Source: CAWELS01 sp964468205 (GTDB lineage Bacteria > Acidobacteriota > Terriglobia > Bryobacterales > Bryobacteraceae). From it: a stretch of DNA of 64,000 nucleotides. Below the pieces are notes generated by a model, which was not told the DNA's origin, did not search any database, and saw only the letters and a list, made by a program, of their open reading frames with translations. Positions within the stretch are counted from its first letter, which is position 1. Each line of letters opens with the position of its first letter. This document shows positions 23,773 to 35,573 of this stretch, in pieces. Position numbers and translations under genes: made by a program. Where the stretch lies: contig CAYXVG010000017.1 in NCBI GenBank assembly GCA_964468205.1, positions 56,021 to 120,020 on the forward strand. Direction: 5' to 3'.

Positions 23773-26457
23773 ATGCTGAAGAAAAAAGAGGACACGCCCG
23801 AGGATCTGAATCCTCAAGAAACCTCGGAGTGGCTTGAAGCCCTCGACGAGATCATCGACGCCGCCGGGCCGGACCGGGCGGCCTACCTGTTGGAGCGTCT
23901 GCACCACCGCGCCGCCAGCTTCGGCGTATACGCACCGTTGAAGGTGAGCACGCCTTATGTGAACACCATCCCCGCGGAGGAGGAGGAACCGTATCCTGGG
24001 GACCGCGAGATAGAACGCCGTATCAAGAGCCTGATCCGCTGGAACGCCATGGCCATGGTGGTCCGTCAAAATAAATACGACGACGGAATCGGCGGCCATA
24101 TATCCACTTTCGCGTCGCTCGCGACCCTGGTCGAGGTTGGACAGAACCATTTCTTCCGTGGCAGCTATGACGACCAGCCGGGCGACCTCGTCTATTTCCA
24201 AGGCCACGCCTCTCCTGGCATGTACGCCCGGGCCTACGTCGAGGGCCGGTTGAGCGAGAAGCACCTTGAGAACTTCCGTCACGAACTGCGCGACCATCCC
24301 GGGCTTTCGTCGTACCCGCATCCGTGGCTGATGCCGGACTTCTGGCAGTTCCCGACAGTTTCGATGGGCATCGGTCCCATCAACTCTATCTATCAGGCCC
24401 GCTTTTTGCGCTATCTGGAGAACCGCGGCCTCATCCCCGTCACCCCGCGGAGGGTCTGGACCTTTGTCGGGGACGGCGAATGCGACGAACCCGAAACGCT
24501 GGGCGCGATCACCTTGGCCTCTCGCGAGAGACTCGACAATCTGATCTGGGTGATCAACTGTAATTTGCAGCGGCTGGACGGCCCGGTACGCGGCAACGGC
24601 CACATCATTCAAGAACTCGAAGCCGCCTTCCGCGGAGCGGGCTGGAACGTTATCAAAGTGATATGGGGAGACGATTGGGACCGGCTGCTCGCGAAGGATT
24701 CCAGCGGATTGCTCATCAAGCGCATGGGCGAATGCGTGGACGGCGAGTACCAGAACTTCAAGGTTAAGGGCGGCGCCTACGTCCGGCGCGAGTTCTTCGG
24801 CAAGTATCCGGAACTGCTCGAGCTGGTGGCCGACATGAGCGACGAGCAACTGGCGAAGCTGCGGCGAGGCGGCCACGATCCCCAAAAGGTCTACAACGCT
24901 TATAAAGAGGCGATGGAGACCAAGGGGCAGCCGACCGTCGTTCTCGCTAAAACGATCAAGGGCTACGGTCTCGGCGAGGCCGGCGAGGGCCGGAATCCCA
25001 CTCATGGCCAAAAGAAGCTGAACGAAGGGGAAATGGAGTACTTCCGTTCTCGCTTCGACATTCCCATACCGGAAGAGACGGTTCACACCGCTTCCTTTTA
25101 CCGTCCGCCGGAAGACTCGCCGGAAATGAAATATCTTCATGCCCGCCGCAAGGCGTTGGGCGGCTACCTCCCCGCTCGCAAAGTGAAGCCGATTGAGCTG
25201 AAAGCGCCGGCTCTTGAAGCGTTCGACGACGTTCTGCAGGGCTCGAAGGGCCGTGGCGCGATGACCACTTCCGGGCTGTCGAGCATCCTCCGCACGTTGC
25301 TGCGCGACAAAGAGGTCGGCAACTACATCGTCCCTATCATTCCCGACGAAGCCCGCACCTTCGGAATGGAGGCGCTTTTCCGGCAGGTGGGTATCTATGC
25401 GAGCCAGGGCCAACTCTACAAGCCGGTCGACAGTGACCTGTTCCTCTACTACAAAGAGGCAAAGGACGGAGCCATCTTGGAAGAAGGGATTACAGAAGCC
25501 GGCTCCCTCGCGTCGTTCACCGCCGCCGGCACGGCGTACGCTAATTTCGGCGTGCCGATGATCCCATTCTTCATCTACTACTCGATGTTCGGATTCCAGC
25601 GGGTGGGCGACTTGATATGGGCGTTTGGCGACTCTCGCGGCAAAGGATTTCTGATGGGCGGCACAGCCGGCCGGACCACTCTTGCGGGCGAGGGATTGCA
25701 GCACCAGGACGGCCACAGCCACGTACTCGCCAGCACCGTGCCGACGTGCCGGGCATACGATCCTGCCTACGCCTTCGAGATGGCCGTCATTATCCAGGAC
25801 GGAATCAAGCGGATGTACGAGCGGATGGAGAACTGCTTCTACTACATCACGCACTACAACGAATTCTACGTGCAGCCGCCGATGCCGGAAGAGAACCGCG
25901 AAGCAGTAATCGAGGGAATCGTCAAGGGTATCTACAGATACCGTTCTTCGCTCGGCGGTGAGGCGGCCGTCCAGCTCTTCGGCAGCGGGCCGATCCTCAA
26001 TGAGGTTCTCCGTGCGCAGGAAATTCTGCACGAGAGGTACGAAGTCGCCGCTGATGTTTGGAGCGTCACGAGCTATAACGAGCTACGGCGCGAAGCGCTC
26101 GCCGTGGAGCGATGGAACCGGCTGCATCCGGCCGAGGAAACCAAGACGCCGCACATCGTGCAGGCGCTGAGCGGCTCCCAGGGGCCGGTTATCGCCGCTT
26201 CGGACTACATGAAGATCGTTCCCGACCAACTCGCTCCGTGGATCGGTAACCGGCTGATGACGCTTGGCGCCGACGGATTCGGCCGCTCGGATAACCGCAC
26301 GGAATTGCGCCGGCACTTCGAGATCAACGCCGAATCGGTAGCCGCTGCAACGCTGTCACGCTTGGTTCGCGATGGGAAGTTTGAGGCGGAGAAAGCAGTT
26401 GCCGCCTTCTCAGATTTGGGCGTTGATCCGGAGAAGATCGACTCGGCCATAGCTTGA
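23773..26457 (+). CDS. aceE: Pyruvate dehydrogenase E1 component, homodimeric type
   Basis: This cytoplasmic enzyme decarboxylates pyruvate with thiamine diphosphate and passes the acetyl group to the E2 lipoyl protein. The 894-residue length matches the E. coli-type alpha2 E1. The thiamine-binding motif is FVGDGECDEPETLGAI ... NCNLQRLDGPVRGNG. Also visible are GGHISTFASLATLVEVGQNH, DDLLTIIPDEARTFGMEALF-like residues (PDEARTFGME), and QEGITEAGSLASFTAAGTAY in near-consensus form (EEGITEAGSL). An upstream in-frame extension from 23653 lacks E1 character, so the ATG at 23773 is chosen. No aceF or lpd is adjacent. Confidence 0.96.
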   Translation: MLKKKEDTPEDLNPQETSEWLEALDEIIDAAGPDRAAYLLERLHHRAASFGVYAPLKVSTPYVNTIPAEEEEPYPGDREIERRIKSLIRWNAMAMVVRQNKYDDGIGGHISTFASLATLVEVGQNHFFRGSYDDQPGDLVYFQGHASPGMYARAYVEGRLSEKHLENFRHELRDHPGLSSYPHPWLMPDFWQFPTVSMGIGPINSIYQARFLRYLENRGLIPVTPRRVWTFVGDGECDEPETLGAITLASRERLDNLIWVINCNLQRLDGPVRGNGHIIQELEAAFRGAGWNVIKVIWGDDWDRLLAKDSSGLLIKRMGECVDGEYQNFKVKGGAYVRREFFGKYPELLELVADMSDEQLAKLRRGGHDPQKVYNAYKEAMETKGQPTVVLAKTIKGYGLGEAGEGRNPTHGQKKLNEGEMEYFRSRFDIPIPEETVHTASFYRPPEDSPEMKYLHARRKALGGYLPARKVKPIELKAPALEAFDDVLQGSKGRGAMTTSGLSSILRTLLRDKEVGNYIVPIIPDEARTFGMEALFRQVGIYASQGQLYKPVDSDLFLYYKEAKDGAILEEGITEAGSLASFTAAGTAYANFGVPMIPFFIYYSMFGFQRVGDLIWAFGDSRGKGFLMGGTAGRTTLAGEGLQHQDGHSHVLASTVPTCRAYDPAYAFEMAVIIQDGIKRMYERMENCFYYITHYNEFYVQPPMPEENREAVIEGIVKGIYRYRSSLGGEAAVQLFGSGPILNEVLRAQEILHERYEVAADVWSVTSYNELRREALAVERWNRLHPAEETKTPHIVQALSGSQGPVIAASDYMKIVPDQLAPWIGNRLMTLGADGFGRSDNRTELRRHFEINAESVAAATLSRLVRDGKFEAEKAVAAFSDLGVDPEKIDSAIA

Positions 26458-26481
26458 TCATTTAGCGGGCGGGCGATTCGC

Positions 26482-27450
26482 ATGCCTAGCACTGCAGTGC
26501 CAATGCTGACAGTCACGGAAGATGACGTGCGGCGCGTTCTGCCTATGGACGTGGCAATCCGCTTAATGCGCCGGGCATTCGAGGGGCTGGCTTCGGGCGC
26601 GGCGCGAAATCAGCCGCGCCGCCGTCTGGCGCTCCCAGGCGGAACCGTTCTCCACTCGATGGCCGCCACCTACGGCAAGTATCTGGGGACGAAGGTCTAT
26701 TCGACCAACGTGAAGCACGACGCCCACTTCTTCTTCCTGCTTTTCGCGGCCGAAACCGGCCGGCCGCTGGCGATGTTCGAGGCGAACTATCTCGGGCAGA
26801 TCCGCACGGGCGCGGCAAGCGGATACGTAACCAGTCTGATGGCGCCTCCTGGAGCGGATACGGCCGGCTTGATCGGCTCCGGTTTTCAGGCGGAGTCCCA
26901 ACTCGAGGCAGTGCTGCAAGTGAGACCAATCCGGCGGGTTCGCGTCTGGAGCCGGAGAGCGGAGAACCGGCTGCGCTTCGCCCAATGCTGCAGTGCGCGG
27001 TTTGGCATTGCGGTGGAGGCGGCTCGTTCGGCTCGCGAAGCCGTCGAAGGGGCAGCGATCGTGACCACCGCGACCTCCTCGAAGGAGCCGGTCCTCGAGG
27101 CGGACTGGATCGCTCCTGGCGCGCATGTCAACGCCGTGGGCTCCAACAATCCTTCGCGCCGTGAACTGCCCCCGGAACTGATCCTGCGGGCTGGACTGAT
27201 AGCCGTCGATAGTCTCGAACAGGCTCGCATTGAGTCGGGCGATCTGCTGCTGGCGGTTCCCCCCGAGCACTGGAAAGGCTTACCTCTCGTGGAGGTTGCG
27301 GATCTCGTAACCCGTGCCAGGGAACAAGAGAACCCTGGCGCAGTCACGATTTTCAAATCAAATGGGTTAGCGGTGGAAGACGTTGTTGCGGCCGGATTCG
27401 TTTATGAGCAGCTCACCGGGCAAGGCGATGGCGGTGGCGGTTATTCCTGA
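26482..27450 (+). CDS. Ornithine cyclodeaminase/mu-crystallin family protein
   Basis: A 322-residue NAD(P)-dependent enzyme of the OCD/mu-crystallin family, whose members include ornithine cyclodeaminase, alanine dehydrogenase and ketimine reductase. Typical motifs appear: GTKVYSTNVKH (substrate side), EANYLGQIRTGAASG, the dinucleotide region GLIGSGFQAESQLEAVLQVR, VTTATSSKEPVL, and GAHVNAVGSN with the conserved acidic/Asn residues. It begins 24 bp after aceE on the same strand. Its last 10 bases overlap the tail of a minus-strand gene. Which amino acid is used cannot be read from the sequence. Confidence 0.85.
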   Translation: MPSTAVPMLTVTEDDVRRVLPMDVAIRLMRRAFEGLASGAARNQPRRRLALPGGTVLHSMAATYGKYLGTKVYSTNVKHDAHFFFLLFAAETGRPLAMFEANYLGQIRTGAASGYVTSLMAPPGADTAGLIGSGFQAESQLEAVLQVRPIRRVRVWSRRAENRLRFAQCCSARFGIAVEAARSAREAVEGAAIVTTATSSKEPVLEADWIAPGAHVNAVGSNNPSRRELPPELILRAGLIAVDSLEQARIESGDLLLAVPPEHWKGLPLVEVADLVTRAREQENPGAVTIFKSNGLAVEDVVAAGFVYEQLTGQGDGGGGYS

Positions 27451-27668
27451 GCAGGCATCTGATCGGAATCGTGCCAAGCGGATATCTTTAACCGGCGGCA
27501 CACCCAGCAGAGCTTTTCCATTGAAGCCGGCGCGACTTCATCGCCGCACACGACGCACTTCGGGAGCGGCCTTGGCTGAGCGCTATCGGAGCTTACGGAC
27601 GCCCTGGCCTGCTCGAGAATCTCCTGCGAGATGACCGGTCCGTTTTGAGCTCGCTTCTTCCGTTTCAT
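27441..27668 (-). CDS. Zinc-ribbon miniprotein
   Basis: A 75-residue protein (ATG at 27668) with a basic start (MKRKKRAQNGPVIS) and two CxxC pairs, CVVCGD and CWVC, about 16 residues apart, forming a likely zinc ribbon. It overlaps the 3' end of the OCD gene tail-to-tail by 10 bp. Codon use and cysteine spacing look genuine. Role unknown; possibly a small nucleic-acid or protein-binding factor. Confidence 0.6.
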   Translation of the reverse strand: MKRKKRAQNGPVISQEILEQARASVSSDSAQPRPLPKCVVCGDEVAPASMEKLCWVCRRLKISAWHDSDQMPAQE

Positions 27669-27729
27669 TGCCTACCTAGTTCCTACTATAGACCAACCAT
27701 CGGCCGATGAGTCCGATTACTTTCGGATG

Positions 27730-27921
27730 TCAGGCGGCCCGGTCGTACGAGAGAACGTAAGCGGCGTCGAGCGAAGAGCTGCAACGCGGGCACTTCTGGC
27801 CTGGTTGGACGAACGAGCGCCTCCTGGTGGAGACAACCATTGCTTCCACTGTATGGGTGCAAATCGGACAGTGCACCGCTCCGGAGGCAACCGTGCTGGG
27901 CATCGCTTTCACTATCGTCAT
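27730..27921 (-). CDS. Second zinc-ribbon miniprotein
   Basis: A 63-residue protein (ATG at 27921) with two CxxC pairs (CPIC, CPRC) about 25 residues apart, separated by a basic stretch (STRRRSFVQPG). This fits a zinc ribbon. It is transcribed in the same direction as the neighbouring 75-residue ribbon protein, 61 bp away. Function unknown. Confidence 0.6.
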   Translation of the reverse strand: MTIVKAMPSTVASGAVHCPICTHTVEAMVVSTRRRSFVQPGQKCPRCSSSLDAAYVLSYDRAA

Positions 27922-28197
27922 TTCCTATACCTCCTTTCCGTTATGCATTCCAATGCTTCAGACGCAGCGAGCGCCAAAAGGATGTCAAGAATTCCGCTGA
28001 AAATCGCATGATTCGCGGATCGTCCTTTCGTTCCTGATTTCGCCAGCACGAGTCCGCCGGTTACGGCGCCTACGCGGCTGAAACCACATTTAGCGGTTTT
28101 GTGACCTCCCGGTTCGGCGCTGGAAGGGCCTGGTTGGGTCTCACGGCGCGCGGCGCACGGTGGCGAGCTCTAATTCGTGTGGGAAAATGAGGAGTTT

Positions 28198-29127
28198 ATG
28201 AGCAAACTGGCATTTCTGTTCCCCGGGCAGGGCTCACAGTCCGTTGGGATGGGCAAGAGTCTTGCCGAGATGTTCCCCGCGGCCCGGGCGATTTTCGAGC
28301 AGGCCGATGACGCGCTCGGTTTCCCGCTCTCTCAACTCTGCTTCGAGGGACCTGAGGAGGAGTTAAAACTTACTGAAAACACTCAGCCAGCGATTCTCAC
28401 CGTCTCCGTCGCCGCACTGGCGATTCTCAAGGAAAAGGACATCCGTGCCGATTACGTGGCCGGGCACAGCCTGGGTGAATATTCCGCGCTTGTGGCCGCC
28501 GGCGCCGCCAGCTTCAGTGACGCTGTGAAACTCGTGAAGAAGCGCGGCCGCTATATGCAGGAAACAGTTCCGGCCGGAACCGGAGCCATGGCCGCTCTGC
28601 TGCGACTCCCCGCGGGCAAGCTCGACGACATCCTGGCCGCGGCTGCGCAGGGCGAAGTCGTCACAGCCGCGAATTACAACTCGCCGGCGCAGGTTGTCAT
28701 CGCGGGGCACACCGGCGCCGTTGAGCGTGCGGTTGAGTTGGCCAAAGCGGCCGGGGCCCGCAAAGCGGTGATGCTTCCGGTGAGCGCACCGTTTCACTGC
28801 CCGCTGATGGCGCCTGCCCAACAGCGCCTGAAGGCGGATCTCGACGTCACGAACTTCTCCGATTTGGAGATTCCGCTGGTGAACAACTGGCAAGCGCGGG
28901 AGATTCGCACCGGCAATGAAGCGCGCACGGGCTTGTTTGAACAGGTCCCGAATCCGGTGCGTTGGGAACAGTCAATGGCATACCTCGCGGAGCAGGGTGT
29001 GACCCGTACAATTGAAGTGGGCCCGGGCAATGTACTCACGGGGCTAATGCGCGGTATTGCCGGGGAGGTACAAGGTCTGAAGTTCGGAACCGCCGAAGAC
29101 TGGGCCGCGATCGAGGCGAAACTCTAG
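28198..29127 (+). CDS. fabD: Malonyl-CoA:ACP transacylase
   Basis: FabD loads malonate from CoA onto acyl carrier protein to start fatty-acid elongation. The 309-residue protein begins at the ATG at 28198, with GAGGAG just upstream; an earlier in-frame ATG at 28177 would add seven residues. It shows FPGQGSQSVGMGK, the nucleophile elbow GHSLGEYSAL, the VTAANYNSPAQVVIAG segment and VSAPFHCPLM with the catalytic His. No other fab gene is adjacent. Confidence 0.96.
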   Translation: MSKLAFLFPGQGSQSVGMGKSLAEMFPAARAIFEQADDALGFPLSQLCFEGPEEELKLTENTQPAILTVSVAALAILKEKDIRADYVAGHSLGEYSALVAAGAASFSDAVKLVKKRGRYMQETVPAGTGAMAALLRLPAGKLDDILAAAAQGEVVTAANYNSPAQVVIAGHTGAVERAVELAKAAGARKAVMLPVSAPFHCPLMAPAQQRLKADLDVTNFSDLEIPLVNNWQAREIRTGNEARTGLFEQVPNPVRWEQSMAYLAEQGVTRTIEVGPGNVLTGLMRGIAGEVQGLKFGTAEDWAAIEAKL

Positions 29128-29154
29128 CGAAACCGGGTCGCGGCGCCGGCCGGG

Positions 29155-31125
<1,971 letters not shown>

Positions 31126-31215
31126 TGATGCTTTCCAACTGAACATATCGGCGAATAGATAGGATGTCTTTGCTCCCCGGCCGAAGAACATTGCCCGGAA
31201 GCCGGGCGGCGCAAA

Positions 31216-33183
31216 CTAACCTGCGGACGCCACGTTTTCCTTCACGGCGTTGAGCGCCCAGCCGAGATAGCGGTAATGCTCCGCGGGTTCGCCGCCCACC
31301 TTGACAGCCGCTTCAAGTGCAGGAACGGCCGGCGCTGCGGCCTTTCCTATGTAGACGAGCGAGATGCCGGCGTGCAGGGCGGTCAGGCCATCGCCCCCAT
31401 CCAACATCTTGACTAGCACCGGGACCGCTTCCCCGCAGGCCCCGAGATTGCACATCGCCTCCGCGGCAGCCGCCCGGACCACGGATGACGTGTCTCCAAG
31501 AGCCTTTCGCACTGCATCCATCGCCGGCCGCGCCTCATCGCCCAGAGCGGCCAAGCCCACCGCACCCCAATAGCGGACGCCGGCATCGGGGTCCGCGAGC
31601 GCGGCCTCCAGTTCCGGCAGTTTATCGGCCCCGCGCCCGACCAGTTCCGCTGTATCCAGGATCCGTTCGAGCGGGTATGCTCCCTCCGAGCGGGCCATGT
31701 CATACGGAGATTGGCCGCCAGATCGACGCGCGAGCTCCGGCTCCGGCAGAAAGCCGGTGTCGCGTAGCTCAAGCACGCGCGAGCGGAGATTTTCCCCGAA
31801 CTGCCCCAGACGCTCGGAATGCGCTGCTTCTCCAGCGAGATTGCGAAGTTGCTCCGGGTCGGTCTCCAGGTCATAGAGTTCCTCCACCGGTTTCGACGCA
31901 GCCATCAGCCACGCCGCGTCGCCGGAGAGTTTTCCTGCGGCGGCCAGCCGCCGCAGCTCCTGGCGGATAGGTGTGAATTCCGAGTAGTCGCTGCGCTGCA
32001 TGCGGGGCCGGTGCGGAAGGTAGTTGCGAATGTATTGCCAGCGGCCGGTTGTCAGTGTGCGCGACACATCAAGCACCTCGTCCACGCGGTCGCGCGCCGC
32101 GAAAACGTATTCGCGCTGCTGCGGCGGATTCTCGCCCAGAAAACTCCGCCCCCGCATGTAGCCGGGGACGGGCAATCCGATCAGAGAAAGCATCGTGGGC
32201 GGGAAGTCGACAAAACTGACCAGGTCGTCGCAGGTGGAACCAGGGCCGGACGGGGCAAGATGCCGGTACTTTTCCGGGAAGCGAATCACGAGCGGCACAC
32301 GAATTCCGGAGTCGTGCAGCCAGCGCTTGCCCCGGGGCAGCCCGGTACCGTGGTCGGAATAGAAAAAGACGATCGTGTCCTCGGCCAAGCCGTCTTCCTC
32401 GAGTTGGGCAAGGAATTCGCCGGTCTGCTTGTCCGCTCTTGTCACCTGAGTGTACAGCGTTGCCATGTTCAGCCGGACCACTGGAGTGTCCGGGTAATAG
32501 GAGGGCAGAGGTATCCGGGCCGGATCGTGCCGCTCTTCCGGGCTGAGCGTGGCGTTCACCTTATCGAGTTCCTCGGCCGTATAGCGCACCTGGCTCTGAT
32601 GAGTCGTCATCAGGTTGAAAATGCTGAAGAAGGGCTGGCCGCCCGGCCGGTCGCGCCAGTGCGCGGTGTCGCTGGAAATGTCCCAGGCGGCTTCGGGCGT
32701 CGCGAAGTTGTAATCTTCCTTCACGTTGTTTGTGCAAAAATAACCCGCCTCCCGCAGGAATTCTGTGTAGCAGCCCACATCACGCGGCAAGGGCATTTCG
32801 CCGCGCAGATTGTGAGTCCCGAGAGAGATGGCGTGAACGCCCGTAATGAGACAGGACCGGGCGGGGGTGCAGAGGGGAGCGGTGGCGAAGGCGTTCGTGA
32901 AGCGCACTCCTTCTTCGGCCAGCCGGTCGACGTGCGGGGTGTGGGCGGCTTCGTCTCCATAGCAGCCGAGGACCGGGCTGAGATCCTCCCAGGTAACCCC
33001 GAGAATGTTGGGCCGGGTGGTTGAGCGGGCGCAGCCGGAGAGCGCGGCGGCGGCAATGCCAGCCCCTGCCGAGGCAATGAAGCCGCGCCGGGAGAATTGC
33101 TTGTGGGATGGTAGTTGATCGAAGCTCACGATTCCCTTAGATTCCTGCTGCCTTCGATTATCGGGTCCGTCTGGGTTCCTCAT
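31216..33183 (-). CDS. Exported sulfatase with C-terminal HEAT repeats
   Basis: A 655-residue sulfatase-superfamily enzyme. The N terminus has a twin-arginine/lipobox signal (SRRGFIASAGAGIAAAALSGC), so it is likely exported and possibly lipid-anchored. The metal-binding start is NILGVTWEDLSPVLG. The activation motif C-T-P-A-R at residues 105-109 marks the Cys converted to formylglycine. FFYSDHGTGLPRGKRW gives the late metal ligands. After about residue 500 there are HEAT-like repeats (GVRYWGAVGLAALGDEA, VVRAAAAEAMCNLG, LHAGISLVYIG). The catalytic part resembles heparan-N-sulfatase-like enzymes. It needs a sulfatase-maturating enzyme, not seen here. Confidence 0.92.
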   Translation of the reverse strand: MRNPDGPDNRRQQESKGIVSFDQLPSHKQFSRRGFIASAGAGIAAAALSGCARSTTRPNILGVTWEDLSPVLGCYGDEAAHTPHVDRLAEEGVRFTNAFATAPLCTPARSCLITGVHAISLGTHNLRGEMPLPRDVGCYTEFLREAGYFCTNNVKEDYNFATPEAAWDISSDTAHWRDRPGGQPFFSIFNLMTTHQSQVRYTAEELDKVNATLSPEERHDPARIPLPSYYPDTPVVRLNMATLYTQVTRADKQTGEFLAQLEEDGLAEDTIVFFYSDHGTGLPRGKRWLHDSGIRVPLVIRFPEKYRHLAPSGPGSTCDDLVSFVDFPPTMLSLIGLPVPGYMRGRSFLGENPPQQREYVFAARDRVDEVLDVSRTLTTGRWQYIRNYLPHRPRMQRSDYSEFTPIRQELRRLAAAGKLSGDAAWLMAASKPVEELYDLETDPEQLRNLAGEAAHSERLGQFGENLRSRVLELRDTGFLPEPELARRSGGQSPYDMARSEGAYPLERILDTAELVGRGADKLPELEAALADPDAGVRYWGAVGLAALGDEARPAMDAVRKALGDTSSVVRAAAAEAMCNLGACGEAVPVLVKMLDGGDGLTALHAGISLVYIGKAAAPAVPALEAAVKVGGEPAEHYRYLGWALNAVKENVASAG

Positions 33184-33422
33184 GATGGGGTATAAAGAAT
33201 GATACCCGAAGTATACTCGGTTAAGGGTTCGTTACGGGGCATCCGCCAAGCCAGGTGGCGAGTGGCCGCGTCCCAACCTGTCCTGTCGGGGACAGCGGGA
33301 ACGAACGGCGCGGCGCTAAATCAATCGTCCGAGCTCCGGCTCGCGCGCCTGATGTGCTAATCTCACGTGATTGACTGCAACTGCCGGCCAATATCAGCTC
33401 ATTGAACAACCAAACGAACGTA

Positions 33423-35462
33423 ATGTTTCGGAATTTTAGTATTGTCGTACCAGCGGCCGCCGCGGGAACAGCTTTGTTCTGCGCGGCGTTTGAAGCGCTG
33501 TCATTTCTTAGGTTCGCCGACGAGCAGAGCCGCAGAATCGCGGAGGTGGTTCCGCCACTGGCTACAACTGCAGCCATCATTGGCCTGGGGATGGCGATCA
33601 TCCTCATTGCCCTTCGCCTGGTAACCCGTACCAGGCCCCTTGCGCGGATGTCTGCCGCCGTTGCCGTTTTTTCGGCGGTTGCGTTTAGCACCTTGAGCGT
33701 GGCCGGCCGGCTTGATTTCACCCTGCTGGAGCCGGCTGGAATTCTGCAACTTGCTGTAAGCTCTCTTGCCGGCCTCGCCGTCGCAATCTTGCTGTTGCGG
33801 GCGCTGGAGTCTGGGGCTGTCCCCAAGGTTCTGTTGAGGGTGGGGGAACGCCTTCTTCTCGGGGCGCCGCTCGCCTTGCTAGGCGCTGTTGTCATGGCCG
33901 TTGGGGAATTCAGCCCGATGATTATCGGAGTGGCCGTCACCGGGATAGCCGCCCTGTTCGTGGCGTTACCGCCGGCTCGATCCGGCTGGATCGTGAGTGC
34001 GGTGTGGGGACTATCGATCGCCGCCGGTCTGATCGTGTTCTCGACACGGACGCCGTTTGCGGGGGCGCCTGCGGAATCCGCCGGCGCATCTGGCCGAAGC
34101 ATCCGGAAGGTATTGCTGTTGACGGTGGATACGCTGCGCGCCGATGCCCTTTCCTGCTACTCGGAAAACGGCGTGTCCACGCCGAATTTGGATCATCTGG
34201 CGACCGATTCGGTCCTGTTTCGCGCCGCGTACTCCGCCAGTTCATGGACCTTACCCTCATTGAGTTCCCTTCTAACTGGACTCCCGCCGCGAGTCCATCA
34301 AGTGTACCTTATGGAATCGCGAATCGCGCCAGAGTTCCCAACGATACCGGCCGCGCTTTCGGAAGCGGGCTACGCTACGGCCGCCGTGGTGGTGAATCCC
34401 TTGATCACAAGAGCCGCGGGATTTAGCCGCGGGTTCGACGAGTACGCATTTCATCAGGATGAGTGGCCCCAGAATGAGCCGGTCGGCAGGAAGATTCTGA
34501 GGAAGGCGCTGCCAGGCCGCTTCCAAACCAGCACGGAAATGCTCACTCAAACTGCCATCAAATGGCTCGAAGAAAACCATGAACGAGATTTCTTCCTCTG
34601 GTTGCACTACTTTGACCCGCATGACCCTTTCGCCCCGCCGGAAGAGTTTTGGCCGGAACAGCGCCCTCCGGACCTGAGATGGTGGGCGGACTCCGGGGAC
34701 CCATCAGGCCACACGACTCGTGGAGGATTGCTGGAGACCGTTCGCGGCGGGTGGCAGCTTTCGCAGCGGGAACGAAGCTGGATACGGCTTCTCTATGGCT
34801 CCGAAGTTCGCTATGTCGACCACTCTATCGGCCGGATCATTACAAAGCTCAAAGAGCTCGGTCTCTATGACGAACTACTCCTCATTTTCACCAGCGATCA
34901 CGGGGAAGAGTTCTGGGATCATGGCAGTATGGGACACGGACACGCGATGTATGAGGAAGTGCTGCGTATCCCGCTCATGGTGAAGCTTCCGAATTCCTCG
35001 CAAGCCGGAGAACTAGCCACTCGGGTGACGAATCTCGCCGTACCGAAAACGATCCTGGATCTCTGCGGCGTCGCCTATCAATCCGATTGCTATGCACCGC
35101 CTTCCCTGGTGAGCTACCTCAATGCTGGTGGGACGTCTCCAGGAGGTTCTGCCTCTACTGTCCTGTCGAGTGGAACCTGCTATTACGAACCACAGGATGC
35201 TTACATCGCGAATGATGAGAAGCTCATCTTCAAAAACGAGTCTGGGTCTGAGAAGGTGTTCAACCTTGCTGAAGACCCGGGTGAGACACGATCCCTCTCA
35301 TGGACTGAACCCGAACTATCCGGCAAGCTCCGGCGGGCGCTCGAGCAACAGAACGCCCGCCTGGACGAGGTCAGAAAGTGCTTCGCGCCGAGTGCCAGCG
35401 CCAACGATAGCATCGACCAGCGGAGGCTGGAACGATTGAAGGCGCTCGGATATTTGCAGTAA
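33423..35462 (+). CDS. Membrane sulfatase/phosphoglycerol-transferase-like protein
   Basis: About 679 residues from the ATG at 33423; a TTG at 33402 would add seven. The first 210 residues contain several hydrophobic helices. The catalytic domain then starts LLTVDTLRADALSCYS and includes SSWTLPSLSSLLTGLPP. Here the usual Cys/Ser of formylglycine sulfatases is replaced by a Thr-type motif, as in LTA-synthase-like transferases. Later metal ligands are IFTSDHGEEFWDHGSMGHGH, and LWLHYFDPHDPFAPP is also typical. It is divergent to the formylglycine sulfatase (239-bp gap). Likely an envelope glycan- or lipid-modifying enzyme; substrate unknown. Confidence 0.88.
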   Translation: MFRNFSIVVPAAAAGTALFCAAFEALSFLRFADEQSRRIAEVVPPLATTAAIIGLGMAIILIALRLVTRTRPLARMSAAVAVFSAVAFSTLSVAGRLDFTLLEPAGILQLAVSSLAGLAVAILLLRALESGAVPKVLLRVGERLLLGAPLALLGAVVMAVGEFSPMIIGVAVTGIAALFVALPPARSGWIVSAVWGLSIAAGLIVFSTRTPFAGAPAESAGASGRSIRKVLLLTVDTLRADALSCYSENGVSTPNLDHLATDSVLFRAAYSASSWTLPSLSSLLTGLPPRVHQVYLMESRIAPEFPTIPAALSEAGYATAAVVVNPLITRAAGFSRGFDEYAFHQDEWPQNEPVGRKILRKALPGRFQTSTEMLTQTAIKWLEENHERDFFLWLHYFDPHDPFAPPEEFWPEQRPPDLRWWADSGDPSGHTTRGGLLETVRGGWQLSQRERSWIRLLYGSEVRYVDHSIGRIITKLKELGLYDELLLIFTSDHGEEFWDHGSMGHGHAMYEEVLRIPLMVKLPNSSQAGELATRVTNLAVPKTILDLCGVAYQSDCYAPPSLVSYLNAGGTSPGGSASTVLSSGTCYYEPQDAYIANDEKLIFKNESGSEKVFNLAEDPGETRSLSWTEPELSGKLRRALEQQNARLDEVRKCFAPSASANDSIDQRRLERLKALGYLQ

Positions 35463-35573
35463 TGCGGGTTGAGCCGGTACAACGGCGCCACGCGCCGGCT
35501 TCAGCGGCGTTTGAACCGCTGGTTGCTGTTGCGGGAAAGACGGAGTAAGTTGGGATTGGTGAATGGACATCCC

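Noticed and set aside
23686..26031. A 781-residue minus-strand open frame inside aceE
   Set aside because: It is a GC-rich shadow of the well-supported aceE gene.
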